This document shows, piece after piece, positions 19,686 through 26,625 of a stretch of 64,000 nt of DNA. The position numbers and the translations under genes were made by a program. How positions within the stretch are numbered: position 1 is the stretch's first letter; the number at the start of each line of letters is the position of its first letter. The stretch is from Hyphomicrobiales bacterium (GTDB taxonomy: Bacteria; Pseudomonadota; Alphaproteobacteria; Rhizobiales; Beijerinckiaceae): assembly GCA_017302635.1 (NCBI GenBank), contig JAFLCX010000001.1, positions 806,001 to 870,000 of the forward strand, given 5' to 3'. The notes beneath the pieces were generated by a model. The model ran no database searches, was not told the origin of the DNA, and saw nothing but the letters and a program-made list of their open reading frames with translations.

Positions 19686-19746
19686 GACGTTGCCGATGGA
19701 CCCGTTGAAGGGTCGGAATGCTTTTCAAAAGACCAACTCTGATCTT
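19682..19746 (-). promoter_or_regulatory. NasT (ANTAR) target RNA in the nrtB leader: two hexaloop hairpins
   Basis: The first hairpin (19746-19729) has stem AAGAUC/GGUCUU closing the loop AGAGUU. The second (19695-19682) has stem CGGC/GCCG closing the loop AACGUC. Both loops have six bases with A at position 1 and G at position 4, the rule described for ANTAR-protein target RNAs. Between them is a third hairpin (19714-19699, GACCC/GGGUC, loop UUCAAC) that does not follow the rule. The second hexaloop stem shares four bases with the terminator that follows, so binding of NasT should favour read-through into nrtB. Confidence 0.82.
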
Positions 19747-19761
19747 CGTCGAATTGATCAA

Positions 19762-19777
19762 AGCAGGCTGCGTGCCA
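19762..19777 (-). promoter_or_regulatory. Sigma-54 promoter of nrtB-nrtD-nirBD-nasA-cysG
   Basis: The minus strand reads TGGCACG-CAGC-CTGCT, matching the consensus TGGCACG-N4-TTGCW at all but one position, with GG and GC ten bases apart. Transcription should start near 19751, giving a leader of about 166 nt that begins just before the first hexaloop hairpin. Confidence 0.82.
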
Positions 19778-19817
19778 ATCTACGGCACGCGCATTGGATT
19801 TTATTTTTCTATATATA

Positions 19818-19830
19818 TTTCAATATTTTA
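19818..19830. promoter_or_regulatory. IHF-like site upstream of nrtB promoter
   Basis: TTTCAATATTTTA (plus strand) matches the IHF consensus WATCAA-N4-TTR except at its second base. It lies in an AT-rich tract centred at about -73. A sister site in the nrtA promoter lies at the same distance. IHF commonly bends DNA between enhancer and sigma-54 promoter, and ihfB is encoded at 48170. Confidence 0.5.
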
Positions 19831-19903
19831 AATCGATACACTCAACCCCAACCGGGGGAAGAACCGCGGCATGTCAGACGCTTCAAGACTGACAACTTCA
19901 GCC

Positions 19904-19921
19904 TTGTTGCAGTGCAGCATG
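19904..19921. repeat. 18-bp repeat, copy A (candidate enhancer)
   Basis: The minus strand reads CATGCTGCACTGCAACAA, identical to 21667-21684. It contains the near-perfect dyad TGCTGCA-N-TGCAACA. It is centred about 161 bp upstream of the predicted nrtB start, the right range for an activator of sigma-54 RNA polymerase. It resembles, but does not clearly match, the NtrC consensus. Confidence 0.6.
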
Positions 19922-19949
19922 CATAATTTTTGAGCACGATGATCGAGAT

Positions 19950-19977
19950 AAAAAAGCGCGCCGGCGATCCGGCGCGC
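19950..19977 (-). terminator. Terminator of nrtA
   Basis: On the minus strand GCGCGCCGG (19977-19969) pairs perfectly with CCGGCGCGC (19964-19956) around a 4-nt loop, followed by six T. It lies 31 bp after the nrtA stop codon and should separate nrtA from the nrtB transcript. Confidence 0.92.
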
Positions 19978-20007
19978 TTCGAGACTCGGGGAGTGATGGC
20001 GTTGCGA

Positions 20008-21333
20008 TCAGGCCATTTTCTTCACGCTGAGCGACTTCAGATAGGCTTGCGGATCATTCCAGTCGAAGACCTTGCCATCGAAGAATTTCTCGACGCCGCG
20101 GCTGTCACCGGTTGGCGTACCTGAAAGGCCCGCAAGCTTCGCGCCCTCGCTCCACAAATCGGAACGGTTGGTCTTGTTCACCAGCGCCTTGATGTCGGTG
20201 TTCGCCTCGAACTTGCCCCAGCGGATGTTCTCGGTGATGAACCAGGCATCGAGGTTCTTCCAGGGATACGAGGCCTCGCCCTTCTCGCCCCAGAACTTCA
20301 TGCCGAGATTGGTGCCCTTGGCGACGCGGCCATGCCCGTAATTGATGTCGCCCTTGATGCGACCGATGATATCCGCGACCGGCACATTGAACCATTGGCG
20401 GCGACCGACGATCGCGGCCATTTCATCCTTGTTCTCGGGCTTGTCGCACCAGATCTGGGCCTCCATCACGGCGGCCAGAATGGCGAGCGTGGCCTTGGGG
20501 TTGGCATCCACCCAATCCGCGCGCATGCCGAGCACCTTTTCCGGGTGCTTGAACCAAAGCTCCCCCGTGGTGCAGGCCGTATAGCCAATCCCCTGATTGA
20601 CGAGTTGCTCGTTCCACGGCTCGCCCACGCAGAAGGCATCCATGTTGCCGACCTTCATGTTCGCGACCATCTGCGGCGGCGGAACGACAATGGTCGAGAC
20701 ATCCTTTTCCGGATCGATGCCGCCGGCGGCGAGCCAGTAGCGAACCCAAAGATCATGCGTCCCGCCGGGGAAGGTCATGGCGACCTTCACATCCTTGCCC
20801 GAGGCCTTCTTCGCCTCGAAAGCAGCCTTGAGCTTGGATGCATCGAGGCCTGCGCCTGTGTCCTTGAACTCGTTCGAAACCGAGATACCCTGACAATCCT
20901 CGTTCAGGTTCAGCAGGCTATACATTGGCAGCGGCTGGTTGTTCTGCATCACCTTGCCGGTGGCGTAGAGATGCACTTTCGGCCGCAGGATATGCCCGCC
21001 ATCAATGCCGTTGGCCTTCGTGCCCAGCGCCATGTTGTCACGCGTCGCGCCCCAGCTTGCCTGTTTCGCGATATCCATGTCGGACAGGCCATATTTGGCG
21101 AACATGCCCTTTTCCTTGGCGATGATCAGCGGCGCGGCATCGGTGAGGGCGATGTAGCCGAGCTTCGTGCCCTTCACTTCGGGGCCCGTGCCCTGGGCAT
21201 GCACGCCCGATGGGAACATCGACTTTGCCATCAGCGCGGCGGAGGTCGCTGCACCCAGCTTGAGAAAATCGCGACGGGCGATCGAACCCTTCAGCGCCAG
21301 GGTAGTTGGGCTGGATTTGCGCATCGTCATCAT
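20008..21333 (-). CDS. nrtA: Nitrate-binding periplasmic protein NrtA
   Basis: This 441-residue substrate-binding protein belongs to the NrtA/CmpA family. It carries a Tat signal (ARRDFLKLGAATSAA, about 20-34), so it is exported folded. The body has the family segments LGYIALTDAAPLIIAKEKG and GGTHDLWVRYWLAAGGIDP, and it would capture nitrate or nitrite for NrtB-NrtD. The start ATG 21333 has AGAAGGAA upstream; an upstream open extension would run into the leader hairpins. Unusually for an ABC operon, it has its own promoter, attenuator and terminator, separate from its permease genes. Confidence 0.92.
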   Translation of the reverse strand: MMTMRKSSPTTLALKGSIARRDFLKLGAATSAALMAKSMFPSGVHAQGTGPEVKGTKLGYIALTDAAPLIIAKEKGMFAKYGLSDMDIAKQASWGATRDNMALGTKANGIDGGHILRPKVHLYATGKVMQNNQPLPMYSLLNLNEDCQGISVSNEFKDTGAGLDASKLKAAFEAKKASGKDVKVAMTFPGGTHDLWVRYWLAAGGIDPEKDVSTIVVPPPQMVANMKVGNMDAFCVGEPWNEQLVNQGIGYTACTTGELWFKHPEKVLGMRADWVDANPKATLAILAAVMEAQIWCDKPENKDEMAAIVGRRQWFNVPVADIIGRIKGDINYGHGRVAKGTNLGMKFWGEKGEASYPWKNLDAWFITENIRWGKFEANTDIKALVNKTNRSDLWSEGAKLAGLSGTPTGDSRGVEKFFDGKVFDWNDPQAYLKSLSVKKMA

Positions 21334-21373
21334 CAGGTTCCTTCTCCAGAACGCGGCAGGCGCCGCTTGAAAC

Positions 21374-21435
21374 AAAAAAACCGCCGGAGATGGGCGAAAG
21401 ACGCGTTCCCACGCGTCTCTCTCATCTCGCGGCGG
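21374..21435 (-). terminator. Attenuator terminator in the nrtA leader
   Basis: On the minus strand CCGCCG (21435-21430) followed by GAGAUG pairs with CAUCUC and CGGCGG (21386-21381), with an inner ACGCGU hairpin. Seven U follow at 21380-21374. It has the same position and logic as the attenuator before nrtB, sharing GCCG with the preceding hexaloop hairpin. Confidence 0.85.
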
Positions 21436-21513
21436 CACTGCCGATGGCCGGTCTCGAACGGCCGAATGCAAACAGAGGTGTTCAGACAGGCAAACTTGAG
21501 GGCCAACGCTGGC
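21430..21513 (-). promoter_or_regulatory. NasT (ANTAR) target RNA in the nrtA leader: two hexaloop hairpins
   Basis: The first hairpin (21513-21502) is short, GCC/GGC, with loop AGCGUU. The second (21443-21430) is CGGC/GCCG with loop AGUGCC. Both loops have A1 and G4, as in the nrtB leader. A third hairpin lies between (21463-21446, GGCCG/CGGCC, 8-nt loop starting UUC). Sequence around the second and third hairpins is clearly shared with the nrtB leader (GCATTC and CCATCGGCA). The weak first stem and its closeness to the start site are the least certain parts. Confidence 0.75.
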
Positions 21514-21526
21514 TTGCTACGATGAT

Positions 21527-21542
21527 TGCAGATGGCATGCCA
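21527..21542 (-). promoter_or_regulatory. Sigma-54 promoter of nrtA
   Basis: The minus strand reads TGGCATG-CCAT-CTGCA, with GG and GC ten bases apart and two mismatches to the consensus. The predicted start is near 21516, giving a leader of about 183 nt. The distances to the 18-bp repeat (about -159) and the IHF-like site (about -73) match those of the nrtB promoter within two bases, which supports the assignment. Confidence 0.75.
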
Positions 21543-21582
21543 ACTCATTGGCTGATTGCCGGATTGATATTTTCAATATATA

Positions 21583-21595
21583 ATTCAATATCTTA
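21583..21595. promoter_or_regulatory. IHF-like site upstream of nrtA promoter
   Basis: ATTCAATATCTTA matches the IHF consensus with one mismatch, at the same position as in the copy at 19818-19830. It is centred at about -73 in an AT-rich tract. Confidence 0.5.
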
Positions 21596-21631
21596 AGGAT
21601 GTTTTGGAGCTTGTTTCGCTTCGGCCATCCG

Positions 21632-21653
21632 AAAAGAAAGTCACCTGACTTTC
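21632..21653 (-). terminator. Terminator of nasT-nasS
   Basis: On the minus strand GAAAGTC pairs with GACTTTC around a 4-nt loop, followed by TTTT. It lies 44 bp after the nasS stop codon. The short U-tract makes it weaker than the nrtA terminator. Confidence 0.7.
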
Positions 21654-21666
21654 GCTCGCTCACGCT

Positions 21667-21684
21667 TTGTTGCAGTGCAGCATG
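21667..21684. repeat. 18-bp repeat, copy B (candidate enhancer)
   Basis: This copy is identical to the one at 19904-19921 and is centred about 159 bp upstream of the predicted nrtA start. It lies just beyond the nasS stop codon and upstream of the nasS terminator. Confidence 0.6.
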
Positions 21685-21696
21685 ACTAAATTTCGA

Positions 21697-22911
21697 TCAG
21701 CCCGCCCGTTCGCAAGTCGCCACAAAGGCTGCCGGATCAAACCGGGAATCATCGAAAAATGCACTCGGAGCATAATGGAGAACGCCAGCGGTTCCCTCGA
21801 TTTCACCGGGCTCGGAAACCGGTTGCAGATCGGAACGCGGCGCCGAAGCACCAAGCGCCTTTGCGGCCTCGCGATAGAGATCGGGCCGGAAAGCCGCGGT
21901 GACACGCGCGACTTCCGCAGGTCCCGGATCAGTCTGGCCCCAGCGTCGCATTTGAGCGAGATACCACAGCGCATGGTCCTTCCAAGGCATATTGGCCTGA
22001 TTGGCCGCGAAAACGAGCATATCGGGAACCGCGTGCTCAAGACCATCGGCCATGCCGAGCTGGCCGCGAAGTGCTGGCAGCAGGTCGGTTGCCGGAACAT
22101 CAAGGCGATCGGGTCGCCCCAGAATTTCGGCGAGTTGAGCCCGGTTTTCGACCGCTTCGCACCATTGGGCCGCTTCGAGCACCGCAACAAGCAAGGCATG
22201 GGCGATATCGGGTTTCTGAGCGGCCCATCCGGCATTCAGCGCCAGTGCTTTTTCAGGGCTGTTATGCCAGATCGCGGCTTTGGTCAGAATGATGCACCCG
22301 CTGGCGAGGCGCGCAGCGCGCGTGTTCCAGGGCTCACCGACACAAAAACCATCAATGCGCCCGGAGGCCAGCGCATCCGGCATGAAGGGCGGCGGCACAA
22401 TCGCAATCCGGATGTCGCGATCGGGATCGATCCCACACGCTGCAAGCCAGTATCGCAGTTCGTAATTGTGTGACGAATAGGGGTGGACAACCGCGAAGAC
22501 CAACGGCGCGAGACCGCCCGCCGCCCGCGCGGCAATAGCGGCCTTCAGCGCGCGTCCCATGTCACGAGGATCGTTGACGCGAGCTTCAGGCGCAACTGAC
22601 CGCATATGACCCCAAAGCGACTCCGAGACCGTGATAGCGTTGCCGCCGAGCCCCAGCATCATCGGCGCAATCAGCGGCGCCTCGAAAGGCGTCAGGCCAA
22701 GGGCTGCGGCAATGGGCATCGGGGCGAGTGCGTGCGCCGCCTCGAAGTGACCGATTGCCAGGCGATCGCGGATATTGGCCCATGAGCTTTCGCGCACGAG
22801 ATCAATCGCGATGCCCCTTCTATCGGCAAAGCCCATTTCAGCAGCAACGATCGGGATCGCCGCATCAAGAAGTGGCATGAAGCCGAGGCGGATGCGGGGT
22901 TTCTCGCTCAT
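21697..22911 (-). CDS. nasS: Nitrate/nitrite sensor NasS
   Basis: The 404-residue protein is a relative of NrtA (opening RIRLGFMPLLDAAIPIVAAE, with later YELRYWLAACGIDPDRDI) but has no signal peptide, so it stays in the cytoplasm. In the known NasS-NasT system, NasS binds NasT and releases it when nitrate or nitrite is bound. It overlaps nasT by 4 bp. It lies just upstream of the nrtA leader that NasT is predicted to read. Confidence 0.9.
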   Translation of the reverse strand: MSEKPRIRLGFMPLLDAAIPIVAAEMGFADRRGIAIDLVRESSWANIRDRLAIGHFEAAHALAPMPIAAALGLTPFEAPLIAPMMLGLGGNAITVSESLWGHMRSVAPEARVNDPRDMGRALKAAIAARAAGGLAPLVFAVVHPYSSHNYELRYWLAACGIDPDRDIRIAIVPPPFMPDALASGRIDGFCVGEPWNTRAARLASGCIILTKAAIWHNSPEKALALNAGWAAQKPDIAHALLVAVLEAAQWCEAVENRAQLAEILGRPDRLDVPATDLLPALRGQLGMADGLEHAVPDMLVFAANQANMPWKDHALWYLAQMRRWGQTDPGPAEVARVTAAFRPDLYREAAKALGASAPRSDLQPVSEPGEIEGTAGVLHYAPSAFFDDSRFDPAAFVATCERAG

Positions 22912-23507
22912 TCCTGATCTCCCAGCAGCAGGTCGGCGGTGGAGACAATCGCGCGGGCCACATCGGCCATGCGACGGCTCTGGCTCATCGCGGTGCGGCG
23001 GATCAGGTGATGTGCTTCTTCTTCCGTCAGCCCACGCGACCGGATGAGAATGGCCTTGGCCCGATCCATCACTTTGCGATCCTCAAGCGCAGCTCGCGTT
23101 TCCTCGAGTTCGTCCTTGAGGCGCGAATAGGCCCTGAACCGGGCAATGGCCATGTCGAGGATGGCCTTCACACGATCCTGCCTCAGTCCATCCACCACAT
23201 AGGCCGAAACGCCGGCCCCAATCGCGGCAGCCATCATGTCGTGGTCCGATTGATCGACAAACATCGCGACCGGGCGACGGATCGCGCTGGAGATGGCCGA
23301 GAGGTGTTCGACAAGATCACGATTGGGATTTTCGAGGTCAACGATGATGACATCGGGGCCGATCTCTTCGATGCGGCGCAGAAGCCCCTGCATCTCGCTG
23401 ATGAGAACCACACGCTCATGCCCCGCTTCGCGCAGGCCCGCCTCGATGATCGAGGCACGGATGCGATTTTCGTCGACAACAAGGATCAGGAGATCGGCAG
23501 CGTTCAT
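22908..23507 (-). CDS. nasT: ANTAR-domain antiterminator NasT
   Basis: This 199-residue protein has an N-terminal receiver-like domain (LLILVVDEN at 6-14, D57 in IIVDLEN) and a C-terminal ANTAR RNA-binding domain from about 125. The latter has the typical KAILIRSRGLTEEEAHHLIRR and RRMADVARAIV segments, and a coiled-coil linker runs between the two. NasT binds hexaloop hairpins in nascent leaders and prevents termination. The two leaders before nrtA and nrtB are its likely targets. Regulation through phosphorylation is not expected, as NasS controls it by binding. Confidence 0.93.
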   Translation of the reverse strand: MNAADLLILVVDENRIRASIIEAGLREAGHERVVLISEMQGLLRRIEEIGPDVIIVDLENPNRDLVEHLSAISSAIRRPVAMFVDQSDHDMMAAAIGAGVSAYVVDGLRQDRVKAILDMAIARFRAYSRLKDELEETRAALEDRKVMDRAKAILIRSRGLTEEEAHHLIRRTAMSQSRRMADVARAIVSTADLLLGDQE

Positions 23508-23697
23508 GCGTTCTCAGGCGAGATGCGAGGCAAGGGCCTCGGCATCGGGTTACATCCGGAAAATTGCAAGCAAGATTTGCGCCGCAACGCCGCATTTCGA
23601 AGCGTGATGCCTTTGCCCAACCGGCAGGCTCCTCTTTCCAAGTGATCGCCAACGAGGCAGAAGGGTGGCCCGCAGAAGCTTCAAAGCGAGAAACAAG

Positions 23698-24414
23698 ATG
23701 GGCCCCGAAATCCTGCCACTCCCCGCCGAACTGCGCTCCGCGCTCGAAAGCATCACGACAGCCACGCTGACGACAGTGCTTCTGAAGAAAGGGCTCCGCA
23801 ATGTCTGGATCAGGGGCGGCATGCCGTTGCGGCCCGGCGAGGCGCGCAAGGCGGGCCGGGCCTTCACGCTTCGCTTCGTGCCGGCGCGCGAAGATCTGGC
23901 CACGCCCGAAAGCTGGTCGTCTCCCATCTCGACTCGCGCGGCCATCGAAGCGATGCCGGAAGGCGTCATCGCCGTCGCCGATGCGATGGGCGTGAAGGAT
24001 GCCGGGATTTTCGGCGATATTCTCTCGGCCCGCATGATGAAGCGCGGGGTCGCGGCCCTCGTCACCGATGGCGTCGTGCGGGATGCCGCCGGGGTGCTTG
24101 GCACCGGCCTGCCGATCTGGTGCGCGGGGGTCGCTGCGCCTGCTTCTGTGGCCGGGCTGACTTTTGTCGGCTGGCAGGAAGGCATCGCTTGTGGCGGCGT
24201 CGCGGTATTCCCCAATGATGTCATCGTGGCGGACAGCGACGGCGCGGTCGTCATTCCGCAAGCCATGGTCGAGACTGTCGCGGCGGCGGGCCTTGAGCAG
24301 GAGCGCATGGAGGCCTGGATCATGACCGAGGTTGAGAAGGGCGTGCCCTTGCCCGGCCTTTACCCCATGAATGCCGAGACAAAAGCGCGCTACGAAGCCT
24401 CGAAGAAAGCCTGA
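23698..24414 (+). CDS. RraA-family protein (HMG/CHA aldolase-like)
   Basis: This 238-residue member of the RraA / dimethylmenaquinone methyltransferase-like family contains GIFGDILSARMMKRGVAALVTDGVVRD, matching the family core G-x-x-x-A-x-x-G...DGxxRD that forms the metal and oxyanion site of 4-hydroxy-4-methyl-2-oxoglutarate aldolases. True RraA inhibitors of RNase E are shorter (about 160 residues) and lack this context. It lies 2 bp before a DapA-family gene, so a joint aldol or retro-aldol pathway is likely. ATG 23698 is preferred over GTG 23665, which has no usable ribosome-binding spacing. Confidence 0.75.
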   Translation: MGPEILPLPAELRSALESITTATLTTVLLKKGLRNVWIRGGMPLRPGEARKAGRAFTLRFVPAREDLATPESWSSPISTRAAIEAMPEGVIAVADAMGVKDAGIFGDILSARMMKRGVAALVTDGVVRDAAGVLGTGLPIWCAGVAAPASVAGLTFVGWQEGIACGGVAVFPNDVIVADSDGAVVIPQAMVETVAAAGLEQERMEAWIMTEVEKGVPLPGLYPMNAETKARYEASKKA

Positions 24415-24416
24415 TC

Positions 24417-25346
24417 ATGCTGCTCGATCCGACCGCCTCTGGCGTATACCCGATCGCGCCGACACCTTTCCACGCGGATGGCACGATCGATTGGCAAAGC
24501 GCCGAAATGCTCTTCGCATTCTATGCCGGCATCGGAGCAGACGGCGTCACGGTGCTCGGCATCATGGGCGAAGCGCCCAAGCTTGAACCGGACGAAGCGC
24601 TGAGGCTTCTCAAGATCGCGGTGAAGCATATGGCGGGAAAACCGGTGATCGTCGGCGCTTCCGCGCCCGGCTTCGCGGCCATGCGCTCGCTCTCGCGCGA
24701 GGCAATGGAGGCGGGAGCGGCTGGAGTCATGATCGCCCCTCCCAATACACTGCGCACTGATGACCAGATCGCCGGGTATTACGTGCAGGCAATCGAGGCG
24801 ATTGGCGCGGATATCCCTGTTGTCGTGCAGGATTATCCGCTCATCACCAATGTCCAGATGACACCGGGCGTCATCCGCCGGATCGTGACTGAAAACCCGT
24901 CGGTTGTGATGCTGAAAGCCGAGGACTGGCCTGGCCTCGAGAAAATATCCCTGCTGCGGAAATGGCAGGCCGAAGGCACGCTCCGGCCCCTCTCGATCAT
25001 GGTCGCGAATGGCGGGCTCTTTCTCGATTTCGAGATGGAGCGCGGCGCCGATGGCTCCAATACGGGTTACGCCTTCCCCGAAATGCTGATCGACGTCGTG
25101 CAATTCTCGAAAGCGGGACAACGCGACGCGGCGCATGACCTGTTCGACGCGCATCTTCCCCTGCTGCGCTACGAGCAGCAACCCGGCGTGGGGCTGGCCG
25201 TGCGCAAATATGTGATGATGCGCCGTGGCATTCTCGCTTCCGACGCCCAGCGGAAACCGGGCGCCGGCCTATCGGCGCAGGGGAAAGCGGAGGTGGATTA
25301 CCTTCTCTCGCGCCTCGCGCGGACAGACCGCCGCGCGAAGCTGTGA
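24417..25346 (+). CDS. Dihydrodipicolinate synthase-family aldolase/lyase
   Basis: The 309-residue protein is a (beta/alpha)8 class I aldolase of the DapA/NanA family. The N-terminal GVYPIAPTPFHADGTIDW, the GIMGEAPKL pyruvate-carboxylate loop (usually G-T-T-GE), the tyrosine in VVQDYPL and a Schiff-base lysine candidate in VVMLKAEDWPG are visible. The altered loops argue against lysine biosynthesis. The reaction is probably cleavage or condensation of a 2-keto acid. It is adjacent to the RraA-like gene and convergent with hppD. Confidence 0.75.
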   Translation: MLLDPTASGVYPIAPTPFHADGTIDWQSAEMLFAFYAGIGADGVTVLGIMGEAPKLEPDEALRLLKIAVKHMAGKPVIVGASAPGFAAMRSLSREAMEAGAAGVMIAPPNTLRTDDQIAGYYVQAIEAIGADIPVVVQDYPLITNVQMTPGVIRRIVTENPSVVMLKAEDWPGLEKISLLRKWQAEGTLRPLSIMVANGGLFLDFEMERGADGSNTGYAFPEMLIDVVQFSKAGQRDAAHDLFDAHLPLLRYEQQPGVGLAVRKYVMMRRGILASDAQRKPGAGLSAQGKAEVDYLLSRLARTDRRAKL

Positions 25347-25352
25347 GGCCGA

Positions 25353-26459
25353 TCAGGCTGCCTCGACCTTCAGCACGCCACGCTGGATCTGGTCTTCCTC
25401 GATGCTCTCGAACAGCGCGCGGAAATTGCCTTCGCCGAAGCCATCATCCCCCTTGCGCTGGATGAACTCGAAAAAGATCGGGCCGATCACGGTCTTCGAG
25501 AAAATCTGGAGAAGGATGCGGGTGATGCCGCCATCGACGACACCTTCGCCATCGATCAGGATGCCGTGTTTCGCCATGCGATCAAGCGGCTCCTCGTGGC
25601 CATGCACGCGGGCCCTGCTCTTTTCGTAATAGGTGGCGGGCGGGCCAGGCATGAATTTCAGGCCATTGGCGTCGAGCTTGTCGGTCGCTTCATAGATATC
25701 ATGCGCCCCAACCGCGATGTGCTGGATGCCCTCGCCCTTGTATTCCTTGAGATATTCCTCGATCTGGGAATGTTCGTCAGCGCTCTCGTTGATCGGGATG
25801 CGGATGCGACCGCAAGGCGAGGTCAGCGCACGCGAGAACAGCCCCGTCAGCTTGCCCTCGATATCGAAGAAGCGGATCTGCCGGAAATTGAACAGCTTGA
25901 TGTAGAAATCCGACCACTTGTCCATGTTCCCGCGGAACACGTTGTGGGTGAGGTGATCGAGATAATGGAAGCCGACACCGTGCGGATGCGGGTCACGCGC
26001 TCCGATCCAATCGAACTCGGCATCATAGGGCGAGACCCCTTCCTTCTGCTCGAGGAAATAGAGCAAGGAACCACCGATCCCGAGGATCGCGGGAGCATCC
26101 AGCGTCTTGTCGTTCCCGGTATACTCGGTCGCACCGAGGCTCAAAGCATGCCGGAGCGCTTGCTGGGCATCGACAACGCGCCAGGCCATTGAAGGCGCGC
26201 AGGGGCCATGCTGGGCCACGAAGCGCGCACCGAACGAGCCCGCCTCGGCGTTGAGCACATAATTGATGTCGCCTTGCCGATAGATGGTGATCGCCTTCGA
26301 GCGATGCTGCGCCACCGGCACATAACCCATGCGCGTGAACAGGTCGGCCAACACCCTCGGCTCGGGATGCGCGAATTCGACGAATTCAAAACCGTTCGTG
26401 CCGGCCGGGTTCGTCTCCGAGATCAACGCGGCCGGTGCATCATGCGGGAAAGGGCCCAT
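25353..26459 (-). CDS. hppD: 4-hydroxyphenylpyruvate dioxygenase
   Basis: This 368-residue two-domain vicinal-oxygen-chelate dioxygenase converts 4-hydroxyphenylpyruvate to homogentisate in tyrosine breakdown. The three iron ligands are recognisable: His in LDHLTHNV, His in GIQHIAV and Glu in FFEFIQRKG. The start ATG 26459 follows AAGGAAACG. It is divergent from an Lrp/AsnC regulator that probably controls it. No homogentisate dioxygenase gene is in the window. Confidence 0.93.
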   Translation of the reverse strand: MGPFPHDAPAALISETNPAGTNGFEFVEFAHPEPRVLADLFTRMGYVPVAQHRSKAITIYRQGDINYVLNAEAGSFGARFVAQHGPCAPSMAWRVVDAQQALRHALSLGATEYTGNDKTLDAPAILGIGGSLLYFLEQKEGVSPYDAEFDWIGARDPHPHGVGFHYLDHLTHNVFRGNMDKWSDFYIKLFNFRQIRFFDIEGKLTGLFSRALTSPCGRIRIPINESADEHSQIEEYLKEYKGEGIQHIAVGAHDIYEATDKLDANGLKFMPGPPATYYEKSRARVHGHEEPLDRMAKHGILIDGEGVVDGGITRILLQIFSKTVIGPIFFEFIQRKGDDGFGEGNFRALFESIEEDQIQRGVLKVEAA

Positions 26460-26510
26460 CTTCGTTTCCTTGAATGATCGCGGGCCGCTCGTTCACGACC
26501 CCATTGTTGT

Positions 26511-26565
26511 TTCTGGCGCAAAGAATGCCGCAAACCGCACGCAAGGTGCTTGCATTCTGGCGCAA
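26511..26565. repeat. Direct repeat TTCTGGCGCAA in the hppD-lrp spacer
   Basis: The 11-bp sequence TTCTGGCGCAA occurs at 26511-26521 and 26555-26565, 44 bp apart (about four helical turns). It lies between hppD and the divergent Lrp-type gene, so it may be the regulator's operator pair. Confidence 0.45.
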
Positions 26566-26625
26566 TGAACCGACCAAATTGATCAAAGTCTTGCAACCAA
26601 CGTCGTATTGATGCATTTTTTTTGC

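Noticed and set aside
21489..21506. TTGGCCCTCAAGTTTGCC on the minus strand as the nrtA sigma-54 promoter
   Set aside because: GG and GC are 11 bases apart, whereas sigma-54 needs 10. The element at 21527-21542 has exact spacing and matches the distances of the nrtB promoter.
26510..26527. GG-N10-GC within TGGCGCAAAGAATGCC as a sigma-54 promoter for the Lrp-type gene
   Set aside because: Spacing is correct but four or more consensus positions mismatch, and nothing links the gene to sigma-54.
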